NCBI GenBank assembly: GCA_029204225.1
Contig: CM055093.1
Location: 914,117-978,116 of the forward strand
Length of the DNA: 64,000 bases
Reading direction: 5' to 3'
From: Diphasiastrum complanatum
Taxonomy: Eukaryota; Streptophyta; Lycopodiopsida; Lycopodiales; Lycopodiaceae
Below the pieces are notes generated by a model. The model saw only the letters and a program-made list of their open reading frames with translations, was not told the DNA's origin and ran no database searches. Positions 1-11,207 of this stretch are shown here, in pieces (the first letter of the stretch is position 1; each line of letters starts with the position of its first letter). The translations under genes and the position numbers were made by a program.

Positions 1-458
1 GGAAGGCTTGGATAGCCCATCCCTATAAACTCGTCGTGCCATATCACGACGATGCCTAATCCATAAGCTCATATGCTTATGAATTTCTTTCTTGTCGAAT
101 TTCTCTTCTTGTTGGAATTCGTCACGAAGGATACCAACAGCCTGTCGTTTATCGGTGGCAGGTTGTTCGGACCATTTACTAAATAATTTGTCACCAAAAT
201 GACGTTGGCATAAAGAATAGAGTCGTTCCAAAACCACCCTTCCTTTTCTATTGGCAATTATATTGCCTTGAGGATCCACATCATAATAAGGATTTGCGGA
301 TGACTCTTCGGTGGGGGCATGAGCCGCGACCTCTTGTAAGGGACCATCCTCATTTTGGCTAAGCATATTTTGCAGTTGTGTTCTTTGCTCGAGAGTTAAT
401 GATTTAATTTTTTTACAAAGTCTCCCGAGCTTTCACCACTGCCTGACCCTGACATCAT
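1..458 (-). CDS. Transposon-associated hypothetical protein, N-terminal part, cut by the window edge
   Basis: Reading the minus strand, a frame opens at paired ATGs (453-458) with a Ser/Gly-rich start (MMSGSGSGESSGDF). After a seven-A run at about 408-414 it must shift by one base to stay open. It then runs without a stop to base 1 and leaves the window. The second part reads LTLEQRTQLQNML, then a basic, aromatic section with RKGRVVLERLYSLCQRHFG and KHMSLWIRHRRDMARRVY. The composition resembles the small accessory proteins beside plant DNA transposases, but I do not recognise a named domain. The frameshift could be real decay or an error in the A run. No neighbour helps to assign a role. Confidence 0.4.
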
Positions 459-1700
459 TACTACATTCATAAACATACAATACATTACAATAAACCCTAA
501 TATATTGAAATGAAGTAGAAAAGAAAATCGATTACAGAACTTTAATGCATATTGGAGTGAGACTTTCATACCTGTGTTAACAAAAGGAGAGAGATATGCG
601 TGTAGAGCTCGAACCTGCACCAAGATTGGCATAAGAATCATGTAAGCGACAATGTATAAGAATAGGTATATCTAAAAATTAAAACATTAGAATCATACAA
701 TAATTTGATGCTATTTGTGTTTTGTACTTGTCCATATAAACTGAGCTAGAATGCTCAAGAGTGTTCAAGCTCGCAGGCTTTAGAGAGAGCTAACTATTCA
801 ATACTTGATATGAGAATTCTAATCATTCTGATGATGTTGATGTAGGAGTGCATCCCATTGGTACAACATACAACTTCAAAGTGCTACAAAGTGTGGTACA
901 ATGTTGTAGCACTTCAAAGTTGGACGGTACTTTGAAGTACGATACAAAGCACGCTCCATACAACTTCGAAGTGCTACTAGGACAAGATCCGGACAGGACT
1001 AACATGAATGGATTAGGGCTATGAGACCCCTACCAAGAGATTTCTGCCAATTGACTAAAAATAAAAAGACTTATCATTATTTCTACTCTAGAGATTTCTA
1101 AGAGCATCTCCTAGTGGGAGATAAGTTGTTTAGAGTCAAACACAGTAATAGTTCCCTTGAAGTCTATGAACTGGGAGAGAATTCTGTGTGGAGAAAACTG
1201 AGGGGATCTTCCACTCAATATACAGAATTGCGATTAGGAGTTCCCGACATATTACTCAAGTATGTGCTAGGAAATATAAATGATATTATCAAAGACTCTG
1301 GGAGAGACACTTGAGTACAGTTCGACTGAGAAGTAGCCCAAGAACTTCATAAAGGAGCTAGGTACCACTAGCAAGAACTGTACATCTCAAGAGAGCCAAG
1401 GAATGGCGTATAAACCTTTATAGGCTAGGACTTAAAAATCTCTATTAGTCATAAATGTATAGTTTGGTTAATAAAACATGATCGGGATCATTTGGTTAGT
1501 ATTAGGTACGAGACATGTCCAACCATCCTTGTAGCAGCACGACACTGAATATATGGTGGTGTTGTATCCGGTTATGTTGATTTCTTCCCAGCATCGATCG
1601 CTGGGGTAAAAAATATCGTAACATAATCATTCCCTCTAGAGATTTGAGGTTTCTCTTGACGGTGTTCCCTTCAATCTAGTTTTCCGCGGTGTACCTATAA
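459..1700. other. Non-coding or unrecognised stretch
   Basis: No convincing gene is seen. Short open frames occur, for example 1114-1314 on plus, but show no recognisable motif. The only clear structure is the repeat cluster at 872-976, described separately. Confidence 0.4.
872..976. repeat. Cluster of short inverted and direct repeats around AACTTCAAAGTGCTAC
   Basis: Bases 872-889 and 904-921 are perfect 18-base inverted arms with a 14-base loop. A third partial arm in the other orientation (ACTTTGAAGT) lies at 929-938. A near-identical direct copy, AACTTCGAAGTGCTAC, lies at 962-977. The cluster could be a transposon subterminal region or a regulatory hairpin. Its function is not known. Confidence 0.6.
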
Positions 1701-1708
1701 TGGTTGAT

Positions 1709-2269
1709 CTAGGGTAGTACTCTATGTACTAGATGATGCTCAACTGATGTTGTTTGAGGCACATGCTTTTTCCAGCTTTTTCCATACATCTTACAAATTC
1801 CATTGATCAACATTGTAGACGTCCTTACTAACTCCATTTGGTTGCTAGTTTGTTGGACCCTAATCTTCCCACAACCGTAGACGATGTCCATTGGTGATTC
1901 ATACCATAGGTTGATTTTGGAGGAAAGTAAGGGGGGTGTAGGCCCTACATGTCGAGTGGCGTGATTAGGACTGGAGTGTGGTTTTGAAGCCCATGGTCTA
2001 ATCTTGACCTGTTGCTTTTTGACAAATCTGGTGATGTACTGTCTCTCCTCTGTTAAGTTTAGGTTCTATACAAAACCTAGGGCAGCCAATGAATTGCATA
2101 CGGGTATGGCATAGGCACCTTGTATCACCCAACGATTATGAGTGCGAATGTATACTGATGCTAGGACGAGGAAGTTGTTGGCACTGACTTCTATGGTGAG
2201 GTCTCCTGGTTGCACCTTCCTGGCAGTGCTATTGAAATCTATTATATCTATCACTATGGGTCCTGACAA
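1709..2269 (-). pseudogene. Unrecognised protein remnant, one frame with one internal stop
   Basis: The minus strand stays in one frame from 2269 to 1709 with a single TAG just after residue 67. The frame has no ATG at its upstream end, so it is an internal fragment. Protein-like segments include GPIVIDIIDFNSTA, THNRWVIQGAY and, beyond the stop, LTEERQYITRFVKKQQVKIRPW. About 186 codons with only one stop in AT-rich DNA suggests former coding capacity, perhaps an accessory retrotransposon ORF, but I do not recognise a family. The surrounding 2270-2880 shows no gene. Confidence 0.3.
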
Positions 2270-2880
2270 CTTGTATCACCAAACAATATCGATGTGGTCT
2301 GATCATACTATGTCCCACTACATTTCTTTATCTCGATGTTCTTGGTGGGTCACTTGATGGTGTGTATACTTAAGAATTCCGCACCAATACTAAACATCCG
2401 TTGGGTCCACCACCATAGTTATCTTGCAACTAGCTAACACATATAGTTCAGTGGTCTAATGGCTATCCCCGAATAATTTTTTCCTTGATAAAGTTTGGAC
2501 TCCCGAGAGATGCACCCGTGTTAGGTCCTTTTTTGAAAGGGGATTGGTCCAGAACAAAAGCCCTAAAAGGGTCAATTGGCACCACTTTTAATGGTGGTTA
2601 GGCCCTACATGAATAACAGAGGAACCTCCACATCCAATTGTGAGGGCCTTCTCTAATATGTCGTGATCCTTAGTCGATGATAGTTTTCCAAGCTCTCAAA
2701 GGTACGACTACAAGGAGGGGTGATTGGCACTTTAGATCTGCTAGTATTCTAGGAACAGGCTCTCATTCCCGACCTCTAGTGCGTTCCTACTTCCAGGGTG
2801 GGACTAGTGGCTGAATCTTCCATGAGATGTTCATTGGGGATTTCTGAGATCAAATTACACTGTTGAAATTAACACTCATC

Positions 2881-3747
2881 TGTATCCGTCCTCATAAATT
2901 TTTATAGGTACTATTGGCTGGTCCAGGTGATCGTATGGGTGACTCTAAAACTAGGATTCCTGAAATGGGTTGTGTTACTTCCGTATATCGGGTCGATATA
3001 GCGTTTGTCAGATATCAGGATCCCAAGTCTATGATTATGCTGAATCCTATATGCAAGACATGAAAGTAATAGAGTCCATAGTCTACGTCCCATAAAAGAG
3101 CTGTCTATAGAGTGTCCACATGCCCAATCATTTAGGCAGGTTAGTGTAATAGTTTTTGCTAGCTTGAGTGTTGAGAAGGCCAAGCTCCTTGCTTGGGACC
3201 ATAACATTAATCAAGATTATACACTCAAGATGATTGTTATACAAAGAGTGAGATTCTTTCACAAGCAGTATCTCAGACTCCACAAAGAGGGCTACAAAAC
3301 AAATATCCAGCTAAAGTGTCTATGTGCGCAGGAGAATGGCCTTCATTTTGACGAGAAGAATCCAACCTCCTCTTTGGCAAAATAGGATAATTTTTTCAAC
3401 TGGCCTTCCATACTGGACAAGTGATTTCCAAAAGTTTTAATTCTTTTTTAATCTAGTAAACAAACTTTCCAAAATTTTCTACTGTTTGATAGTTACACAA
3501 ATATTTTTGTTCCAAAATTGAGATCTTGTGGGAAATTTTTCTGAAAAGTGGGAGAGGTTTGAAATAAAAGGATAGATTCTAAAAGGGGTGTCCTCTTCAA
3601 AAAATAAACTAGTCAGCTGACACTTGCTCCCATCCCTCAGGATATGGGAATATACGAGTGGAAATACATGCAAGGCATTCCTTCTGAAGATGTCATTGTG
3701 AGCGTCCTTTCAAGAGGGGGAGATGGATAGCTAAGCCTTGTAGAGAT
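2881..3747. repeat. Dispersed repeat R1, copy 1
   Basis: This stretch is repeated in the same orientation at 22631-23492 with only scattered substitutions and small indels. Both copies start at TGTATCCGTCCTCATAAATTT and end near AAGCCTTGTA-AGATGG. It contains a short plus-strand open frame (3164-3385) whose counterpart in copy 2 is truncated, so protein coding is unlikely. No TG...CA ends, primer site or terminal inverted repeats were seen, so the element class is unknown. Confidence 0.75.
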
Positions 3748-3950
3748 GGTCTTCTAATTTCAGTCACCATTAAATTGATGAATTTCTAATAACATCATTT
3801 TTTTTCAGACATAAATCTTTTCATGAAAGTGGAAGAGGCCATGGTCAAGAGCTTCAATTCTCAAGATTGGCAAAGTGTCAACCATTGTATCCAAACAGCT
3901 CCAAGGATGAGGAGCTTCAAAGATTTTTAATTTTGTTCAGAGATATGGTA

Positions 3951-4544
3951 CGCCTACCTTTCAAACTGTAAAAATTTTTATTCTCAATAATTGCAAGTTC
4001 AAGCCAAATGTAAGAAATTCTGGTGGTGCTCGCCTTTGTGATGAGATTGAATATCTCACCATTGGCTATTTTCCATCCAATGGAAAGAAGTCAATGTTGC
4101 ATTACAACACAACATGAAACATTGATTTTGGCAATCACTTTGAATTTAGCACTGACAAAAAAAACAAAGAATCTGATAACTTGTTTTGTGGCTTCTCCAT
4201 ACCAAAAGCCGCAACAACCTGTAAATAAATTGTTTGACATATTTTCTCATCCGACTGACTGGATTTTTGATTTATTTAGTGATAGTGGCACAACTAGTGC
4301 ATGTGATGACCAAAAGGGCAGACATGTAGCGGCAATAAAGCTACATGAGAGCTTACTAACTTTTATTAAAATAAGATTAGTTGGAATTTGAGTTTTCCCA
4401 TACGAGTTTCAAGAAGTCGGTAGATTAGGCCCCTCAGAAGACAAGATTGCTCCACTTTACAAAGAGCTTCAACTGCCTGCTAATGGCATTGGAGGTGATG
4501 AAGGTGATCTAGGAGAGGTGGTAATAGTGGATGTTGTTACTTAG
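3951..4544 (+). pseudogene. N4/N6 amino-DNA-methyltransferase-like fragment (PF01555 type), broken
   Basis: The clearest part lies at about 4197-4390: KPQQPVNKLFDIFSHPTDWIFDLFSDSGTT followed by KGRHVAAIKLHESLLTFIKIRL (given here in pieces). This matches the C-terminal SAM-binding motif I of beta-class amino-methyltransferases, normally D-x-F-x-G-S-G-T-T with a following GR-x-x-x-x-I-E strand. Here the first Gly of the motif is Asp and the Glu is Lys, so activity is unlikely. Upstream, in another frame (3951-4140), is RNSGGARLCDEIEYLTIGYF, which fits the segment before motif I. A frameshift near 4200, a stop in the upstream frame and a TGA at 4389-4391 break the gene. The frame then continues to TAG at 4542-4544 with an acidic tail. 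The catalytic DPPY/SPPW motif is not visible. Such enzymes are rare in plants; transposon or transferred origin is inference. Confidence 0.55.
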
Positions 4545-4929
4545 AGCAGTCTACTACTCAAGTAGATTCAAATCTTGGAAGGGCTACTAGTCCTGACCCA
4601 AATGATTTGATTGAAATTTTTTGATGACAGTGTATAAATAATTATCAAATTTCTTTTGTGAATATTACTTTTATCTTTTAGAAAAGATGATCAGTATCTT
4701 TATTAAGAATGATTATTTCTGGAAAATGGTTTTAAACGTCTGTGTTATTTAAGTTTACTAATTATTCATATTAGTTAGTTAAACAGATATTTTTCAATTT
4801 TGCATTTGAATCCTTTTTTTAAAAAATGTTCCAAAATTTTGAATTCACTTCAACAATCATTTTTCATAATAAAAAATTGACCGCAACTAATGTTTGTATT
4901 TTTTCAGCGAATTGAATCTAAAATCTGAG

Positions 4930-5420
4930 AATTATCTTGCATCACTCGGTCTAACTTTTAGATATTTGCAAAATCTAGCATTTGACAAATAATTTTTTTG
5001 CTTTAATTTGAAGTTTCAAAATTTATGTGAATTTTTAAAAATCTTAAGGGCTTGAAAAAGAAAGGGTCCTTTGCCACTTCCCATTTCAAAAGATTTCGTG
5101 TTCCATTTTATGGCATTATCTAATATTCTTTCTGCTGAAATTGGTCAAATTCTGGTGCTATATTGCTAATTCACAGAAAATACTTTGCTGTAAACAATGT
5201 GAAAAAGAAAATGACCTAAAATTCTTTCTTGCTTCATTTGTCAATTTTTGCTGCTATATTTTAGATTCACAACAAATATTTTGTTGTAAACAATGTGAAA
5301 ATGAAACTGACCTAAATCAATTTACTTTTGTGCTTTGAAAGGAAACAAATAAGCTATTTACATGAAAAACTAAACCATATCCATCCATAAAACAGGATGC
5401 TAAGTCTCTATACACATCTA
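4930..5420. repeat. Repeat shared in inverse orientation with 53140-53640
   Basis: Much of this stretch is found as a diverged reverse complement at 53140-53640, including the run around GGGCTTGAAAAAGAAAGGGTCC. Inside it, 5150-5230 and 5245-5325 are imperfect tandem copies of a roughly 95-base unit (GCTATATT...TTCACA...TGTAAACAATGTGAAAA...GAAA-TGACCTAAA). The open frame 5141-5338 simply follows this duplication and is not considered a gene. Confidence 0.6.
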
Positions 5421-6078
5421 CATCTTACAGCAATTAATGGAAAATTTGTTCTTTTGCCAAGGTAGTTTTAGATGCAGCTACTCATTCATTCACATGATTT
5501 TGTAGTCAAGTACGTTATAAAGGTATTCAATCAGCCACATTAAGAAACTTTTTCACTTGCAGATACATTCGAAATAAGGCCCATGATCTACCACAGCGCA
5601 CACTGCACATGTTTATTCGCATCATAAAATACCCACCATTCAGTCCTTAACATTAATCTCCGTCGTCCTCTCACGAGCTGTAGAACTAGTCCTAACAAGC
5701 TGTATACGTGCTAGAGCTAGTTGTGCTTCTAGTTTGTCGGGGTGTCATTCCATCCAATAGCTTCTCTTTCGAACCATTTTCCAGGAAGATGCCAGCTTCT
5801 TTTAACTCCCAGATGAGATCCATAGTACTTGAATGCTATCAAGCAATATAGCTCTTTATAACAAACATCCAAAATTTTCTTGAAGATCGGATCTGATGCA
5901 AAACCTCATATTCGGTTGTTGAAACTTAAAAAACAAAGACTTGTTTATCCTCTCAAACGGGCTTAGCTTATCAGTAATACTGAAACTTTAAAGTAGATTA
6001 CAACGAACGCGAACAAAGAAAGTATCATTCTTAACACAAATACAAAATGTAGATCTGGCGAAAGAAAGCGACGCGTGC
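5421..6078. other. Intergenic stretch, nothing recognised
   Basis: AT-rich sequence with no convincing open frame, repeat partner or RNA gene seen. It lies between the methyltransferase-like remnant and the first arm of the S1-gene inverted duplication. Confidence 0.4.
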
Positions 6079-6155
6079 ATTATCGATGATAATGAAAAGC
6101 AACAATAAGAGAAAATTGCAAAAACAAAATGTGAAAGTAGTTATCAGTGTCATTG

Positions 6156-6590
6156 TCAAAGAATCATAAAATCCAGCTGCTTATATACTACAACCACATG
6201 AGAAAATTCAGAGAACTCTAACCGCTTACAAAAATGTTGAAAAGTTGTGGCCCGGAACATATGAAGAATCTGAGAATCAAATGAGAGTTTACTTATGAAG
6301 TAATACAAGAAAAAGGACCACACAACTTGGTCCATGTACTTGCCATCAGATTTGTAAAAGTCGCACCAAAATTTGGTCCATGGCCAGCCATTAAAATGCC
6401 AGTCACGTTCTTCGCCGAAACTCAGAACATGCGTACCTAAATTATCATTTTTTGAAGAACAAGTAATGGTAATGGGATGCTGGGAGCGGTTGGTGACGGT
6501 GAAAGAATCAGCGGAAGCAGACGGCAGAGCTGGAGCCACAATGGCCATTGTCACGACGAACAAAGCTAGCGCAATTCTAATCACTGTCAT
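6156..6590 (-). CDS. S-protein homolog (plant self-incompatibility S1 family), secreted protein
   Basis: This 144-codon frame begins with a classic signal peptide (MTVIRIALALFVVTMAIVAP, then ALPSASA, cleavage likely near residue 27). The mature part shows S1-family hallmarks: an early strand (FTVTNRSQ), ITITCSSKNDNLGTHVL (conserved Cys and D-x-L-G-x-H), then E-R-D-W-F and a second Cys in KFWCDFY. Known family members are small secreted ligand-like proteins of flowering plants; one controls poppy self-incompatibility and most others have unknown roles. The usual C-terminal Cys-rich end is not recognisable: after VVWSFF the sequence is hydrophobic and ends HVVVVYKQLDFMIL, so the tail may be altered. 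The ATG at 6588-6590 is supported by the signal peptide and by the identical start in the paralogue at 11208. A GA repeat lies 18 bases upstream. Confidence 0.7.
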   Translation of the reverse strand: MTVIRIALALFVVTMAIVAPALPSASADSFTVTNRSQHPITITCSSKNDNLGTHVLSFGEERDWHFNGWPWTKFWCDFYKSDGKYMDQVVWSFFLYYFISKLSFDSQILHMFRATTFQHFCKRLEFSEFSHVVVVYKQLDFMIL

Positions 6591-6606
6591 GCTTGCAAAT
6601 GTTACG

Positions 6607-6608
<2 letters not shown>

Positions 6609-6654
<46 letters not shown>
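6609..6654. repeat. (GA)n microsatellite, about 46 bp, in the S1-gene leader
   Basis: Uninterrupted GA dinucleotides. The orthologous position in the other arm (10942-11190) has about 249 bp of CT, so the tract has changed length about five-fold since duplication. Confidence 0.95.
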
Positions 6655-6657
<3 letters not shown>

Positions 6658-7553
6658 TATAGTGCAAACCCTGAAATACTTCTTGGGTTTAGTGTAAAGA
6701 ATACTTAGGGTTACGTTGTTCGTCACCTTCATGCAATAGGTTAAACGGCTAACGTTCTTATCTTAGGCGTCACATAATCATCTAGTATGGGTATGCATGT
6801 CTTTTGGCATTTCATTCTTGGTGAATTATGCATCCCCTGTGTTACACATATTTAATACACTTCCAAGTTGCTTAATAATTGCCAAAATTTGGAAGCTTGT
6901 TAGGAATTTATCAATAAGCAAGACATTCGGACAAACAATTAAAACTTAAAATTCTTTACACTTAAATTGCTTGTATCCAAGATATGCTTGCACAAAGGTG
7001 TCTACGAGCTTCGGTCTACATGAGGATTAGGTCTCTAGAATTTATTATTTAAGAGCACAAACATGTAGTTTGTGACTCAAAAATCTTCTCTTCTTGAGTT
7101 TTAATAAAGTTCTCCAATTCATGCTCTTGCATTAGGTGGAGGACAAGAATCGGTTCAACTGATTGAAAGTCGAAGAGAGCTTTATAATATATTGTAGATG
7201 CCTAGAGTTGCAAAGTGTGATCATTCACGATTGATGATCGAAGAATGACGCGAGGTGGAAGACTAAATAAACACATGAGGCAATACCTCAATTTTGGCTT
7301 TGCCCGTCCTCGTACTACTTATACTATCACAAGGGGTTGAGAAAATATACTGGTGCATGTAACCATATCGAAATCAGGCTGGTGCATGTAACCATATGCT
7401 GTTTCACATATATTTATATATGCAATCTATTTTTCGAATTACAATCTATTATATTAAAAACTCTATTTTAGACATACTTCATTGGTTCCCCTTAGTATTT
7501 GTCTAGTTTTTTTCTTTTTATGGCGTATCAACAACAATATCAAACAATTTGTT

Positions 7554-8687
7554 CCGTGGTTTGTAGAACTTTGGCTGCCTCTCGCTGCTGCTTGAAGCAG
7601 TCTGGATTATCTCGGTTTTCTTTCTTCGCATACTTCTAGCCGACTTTATCCACGTAGGAGGGCCTACTTCTGCCAGATCTCACTGGATCTCGGATCTCCG
7701 ATTTGCGGGGGCTCATTGCGGCTCCCATGCGGCTCCCATGCGGCTCCTCCATTTCCGTGCAAACTCCATTTCTTCGGATGGGACTGGAAACTCACTATGC
7801 AGCTGATCAATGACGTGATTCTTGCAGTCATCGCTGACATCACGCCAGTCATGAAATATGTCTCAAGCAAAGTACATATACATGAGCTCCCTCATGCGCA
7901 TGATGACCCTCATACCCTCGGCATTCTAAATGATGTGACCATTTTTGTCTATGTCATACAACGGTGGGATGGCAACTGCTAGTGATGTGGCCCTGGGAGT
8001 GTCTACGGGGGTGGCCTCAGATATGGAAGATGCCCCACCAATGGGAGAATATCTATGATGTGGGGTGTACCTGGTGTGCTGGGGGGGAGTATCGATTGGT
8101 TCTGATATTTTGTCTCAAATAGTGAAATATGATTAACTGATCAACCCCTTGATATAGCTCTGGTGCTCAAATCTATACATGGTGAAGTCTGACCCCATAG
8201 AGTATAGCTGGAAGGATAGGTGGGGCAGTGGGTCCAGAGGTAAGGAAAATATGAGGGGTGAAGGAAGGCGTGTCGGGAATCTCAGGTGTGAGAGATGTAG
8301 GAATCGTAGTACCATATGCCCTAGGTGCTGCCTCCTACGTCAGTGGCTCTCGAAGTAGGGACTCTCCATGACGAGATGTGCTACGTGGACGTACAGGACT
8401 CATGACCACATCAGGTGGATCATCGTCATCACCACATCCTCCACAACAGGGCACACCGAGGTGGCTCCTCTGGTTGTTCCGAGAGTGTCGGGAGGAAGCA
8501 ACTGGCAATAGCGCCATGGGTGAGAGAGGGACCCCTCGCCGGAGTAACCCTCACGGGAAGGGGAAGCATGTGTGTGATCTACACGAGGAGTCGATTGAAT
8601 TTACTCGGCGGATGATGTGTACCCAACTATTATGCTAGAGTCACGAGTCGCTCGTCAAGCCCTCAATTGCTCTAATAGCCTATCGTG
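7554..8687. other. GC-richer spacer between the inverted arms, no gene recognised
   Basis: This is the first part of the loop of the inverted duplication. It contains CGG/CCTCC-rich patches and overlapping short open frames on both strands (for example 8335-8517 minus and 8378-8638 plus) but no family motif. Because the minus-strand frame at 8688-8807 points into it, it could be a decayed body of the same transposon ORF. Confidence 0.3.
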
Positions 8688-8807
8688 CTATGGGGAAGGC
8701 AACTGATCAAGGTAGTTGAGGACCTCATCCTCGCTCATAGAGGAAAAGCAGGATGACCCGCGACTATGACCTGACCTTTGGCTTTAGGATGTAGCATCGC
8801 CTGACAT
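8688..8807 (-). pseudogene. N-terminal remnant of an unidentified transposon ORF (starts MSGDAT)
   Basis: From an ATG at 8805-8807 the minus strand reads MSGDATS, a TAA, then SQRSGHSRGSSCFSSMSEDEVLNYLDQLPSP and a TAG. The same start is found at 45537-45539 without the early stop (MSGDATYLGQRSGHSRGSS). Conservation between copies, with an open frame in one, suggests a real protein start just downstream of the CT-tract leader. The protein family is not recognised. Confidence 0.4.
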
Positions 8808-9479
8808 AATGGGGAGGGGAATAAGAGAGAAACAAACTATAGGCAACTAATGAGAGTCTCAAAAATAGTAAAAACAAATCACGATCTCTCTCTCTCTCTC
8901 TCTCTCTCTCGGACTAGAATATAGAGTATTTATTGAACGGATGTTAAGACTTTTGTGATGACGAGAATGACGAAATTGACAAGAATGATTTATGATTACT
9001 AATAATTGTATTCACATGCATTCATTTTTTACTTTTACATTCATTGCAATACTTTTGCAACATTATTCTCTCTTTGATGTGGTGAACGATTAGGTTCAAG
9101 AACGCCAACGTTCTGCACACCACCAGCCTCTTTGGTAGTGTCATAGCTACAAGAATACCCAATTGGCATAGACAACTCGATTCTAGAGTCGGTGGGTCCC
9201 CTTTGCATTCTCAATAGATTTGTTTCATCATTAATATTCCAAGAAGTCATTGCACGTCCTAATTTTTCGTCATAGTTCTTCATTTTCAATTCACACGATT
9301 TTAGGGGAGTTTAGGGTCCCCTATTGTTGTTTAGGGTTTATGGTTTATTGTTAATTATAGATGGAAAATCGCTTAATATATAGGTATTGCCCCCATAGCT
9401 TTGACTCAGTAACTATAAAAGCTTGGACTATGAAGATACTTGAACCCTGAATAGAGTCAAATGTGATAATTATAATACT
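8752..9479. repeat. Dispersed repeat family with embedded CT tract, copy A
   Basis: Matches copy B (23527-24216) and the split copy C (45482-45729 plus 51356-52399). Shared landmarks are GCATCGCCTGACATAATGGG, GAGAGTCTCAAAAATAGT, the CT tract (8885-8910, only 26 bp here) and GACTA-AATATAGAGTAT. Relative to copy C it lacks about 490 bases after CAATACTTTTGCA. The minus-strand frame at 9041-9289 (SWNINDET, LEPNRSPHQREN) is shared with copy C (51914-52210), so this part may once have coded. Confidence 0.8.
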
Positions 9480-10009
9480 CGAATCTTGCGGTTATGTCCT
9501 ATCTCAGAATGTTAGGTTTTTCCATTCAAGGAAAGATTAGAATGTCGCCTTTAACAAGAGGAATACTATAGTTGGAGGCATTTAAGATTCTAGATTGTTA
9601 TTATGTGAAAGTTCGATGCACATAGGATTTTAGTTTGTAGTTGATTTAAGGTTAAATGTATTCAAGATTGTAGTTTGTATGATGAATTTAAGTTAGATCT
9701 AATAGTAAAAAAAGTTAAAATTATTGAAGATTTTAGATCAATGTGACTAATTTGAAGATAAATCTATTGAAGATTGTGAAATAAAGTTCAATAGATAGAC
9801 TTTCCGTGAATTTGTTATAAATACATTATTAAACTCAATGATTATTTGATGTTGATGCTCTAGGCCATGGAAAGCAAAACAATGATAAATACCAACAAAT
9901 ACTAAGGGGATCCAATGAAGTATGTCTAAAATAATATGTCAAACAATTGCGATAGATAAATTCTTACATTGGTTTTCTATGAGTTTTTATCAATGAACTA
10001 TCAAATGCA
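9480..10009. other. Spacer before arm 2; contains a diverged extra copy of the arm tip
   Basis: No gene is seen. Bases 9845-9935 are a diverged tandem copy of the arm tip at 10020-10095: both contain ACAAATACTAAGGGG-CCAATGAAGTATGTCTAAAA. Confidence 0.5.
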
Positions 10010-10938
10010 CTGATTGTTTGATATTGTTGTTGATACACCATGAAAAGAAGAAAACTAGACAAATACTAAGGGGAACCAATGAAGTATGTCTAAAAAAGAA
10101 TTTTTATTATATCGAAATAGATTGTAATTCGAAAAATAGATTGCATATATAAACATAAATGAAACAACATATGCTTACATGCACCAGTCTAATTTCCATA
10201 TGGTTACATGCACCGGTCGAATATGGCTTCATTAGTATGAACTTAGGCAAAAATTGTAGCGTAGTACTTTTTTTCAACCCCTTGTGATAGTAAAAGTAGT
10301 TTGACAAGGGTGGGCAAAGCCAAGATTGAGGTATTGCCTCATGTGTTTATTTAGTCTTCCACCTCACGTCATTCTTCGATCATCAATCGTGGATGATTGC
10401 ACTTTGCAACTAGGCATCTACACTATATTATAAAGCTCTTTGCGACCACCTAATCCAATTGCACAAGTTGGAGAACTTTATTACAACTTAGGAAGAGAAG
10501 ATTTTTGAGTAGCACACTACATGTCTGTGCTCTTAAATAATAAATTCTAGAGACCTAATCTCCATGTTATATTACAACATTGAGACTGAAGACACCTTTG
10601 TGCAAGGATGTCTTGGATACAAGAAATTTAAGTATAAAGAATTTTAAGTTTTGATTGTTTGTCCGAAGGTCTTGCTTATTTATAAATTCCCAAGAAGCTT
10701 CAAAATTTTGGCCATTATCGAGCAATTTGGAAGTGTATTAAATTTGTGAGCAAACACATGGGATGCATATTTCACAGAGAATGAAATGCCAGAAGACATG
10801 GATAACCATACTAGATGATTATGTGACGCCTAAGATAAGAACTTTAGCCGTTTAACCTGTTGCATAAAGGTGACGAATAACGTAACCCTAAGTATTATTT
10901 AGCTTAAACCCAAGAAGCATTTCTAGGTTTGCACTATA

Positions 10939-11192
<254 letters not shown>

Positions 11193-11207
11193 CTAACATT
11201 TGCAAGC

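Larger units (their letters stand above)
6079..7553. repeat. Inverted duplication, arm 1 (carries the intact S1-family ORF)
   Basis: Arm 1 matches the reverse complement of 10010-11687 over its full length apart from small indels and a microsatellite length difference. The outer boundary is near ATTATCATCGAT on both arms. The inner boundary is near the sequence that reads TGTTGTTGATAC on the other arm. The arm contains the S1-family gene, its GA-tract leader and about 900 bases of upstream DNA. The arms are about 2.5 kb apart. Confidence 0.8.

Noticed and set aside
872-976. CRISPR-like repeat/spacer array
   Set aside because: The copies are few, in both orientations and irregularly spaced, and the genome is clearly eukaryotic.
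5141-5338. Cys-rich small protein (CCKQCEKEN repeated)
   Set aside because: The repetition follows a roughly 95-base DNA tandem duplication that also occurs as non-coding DNA at 53250-53450 in inverse.
6270-6300. Mini-intron in the S1-family gene (GTAAAC...CTCAG)
   Set aside because: About 23-28 bases is too short for a normal plant intron. A deletion between TTC repeats in the paralogue explains the difference.
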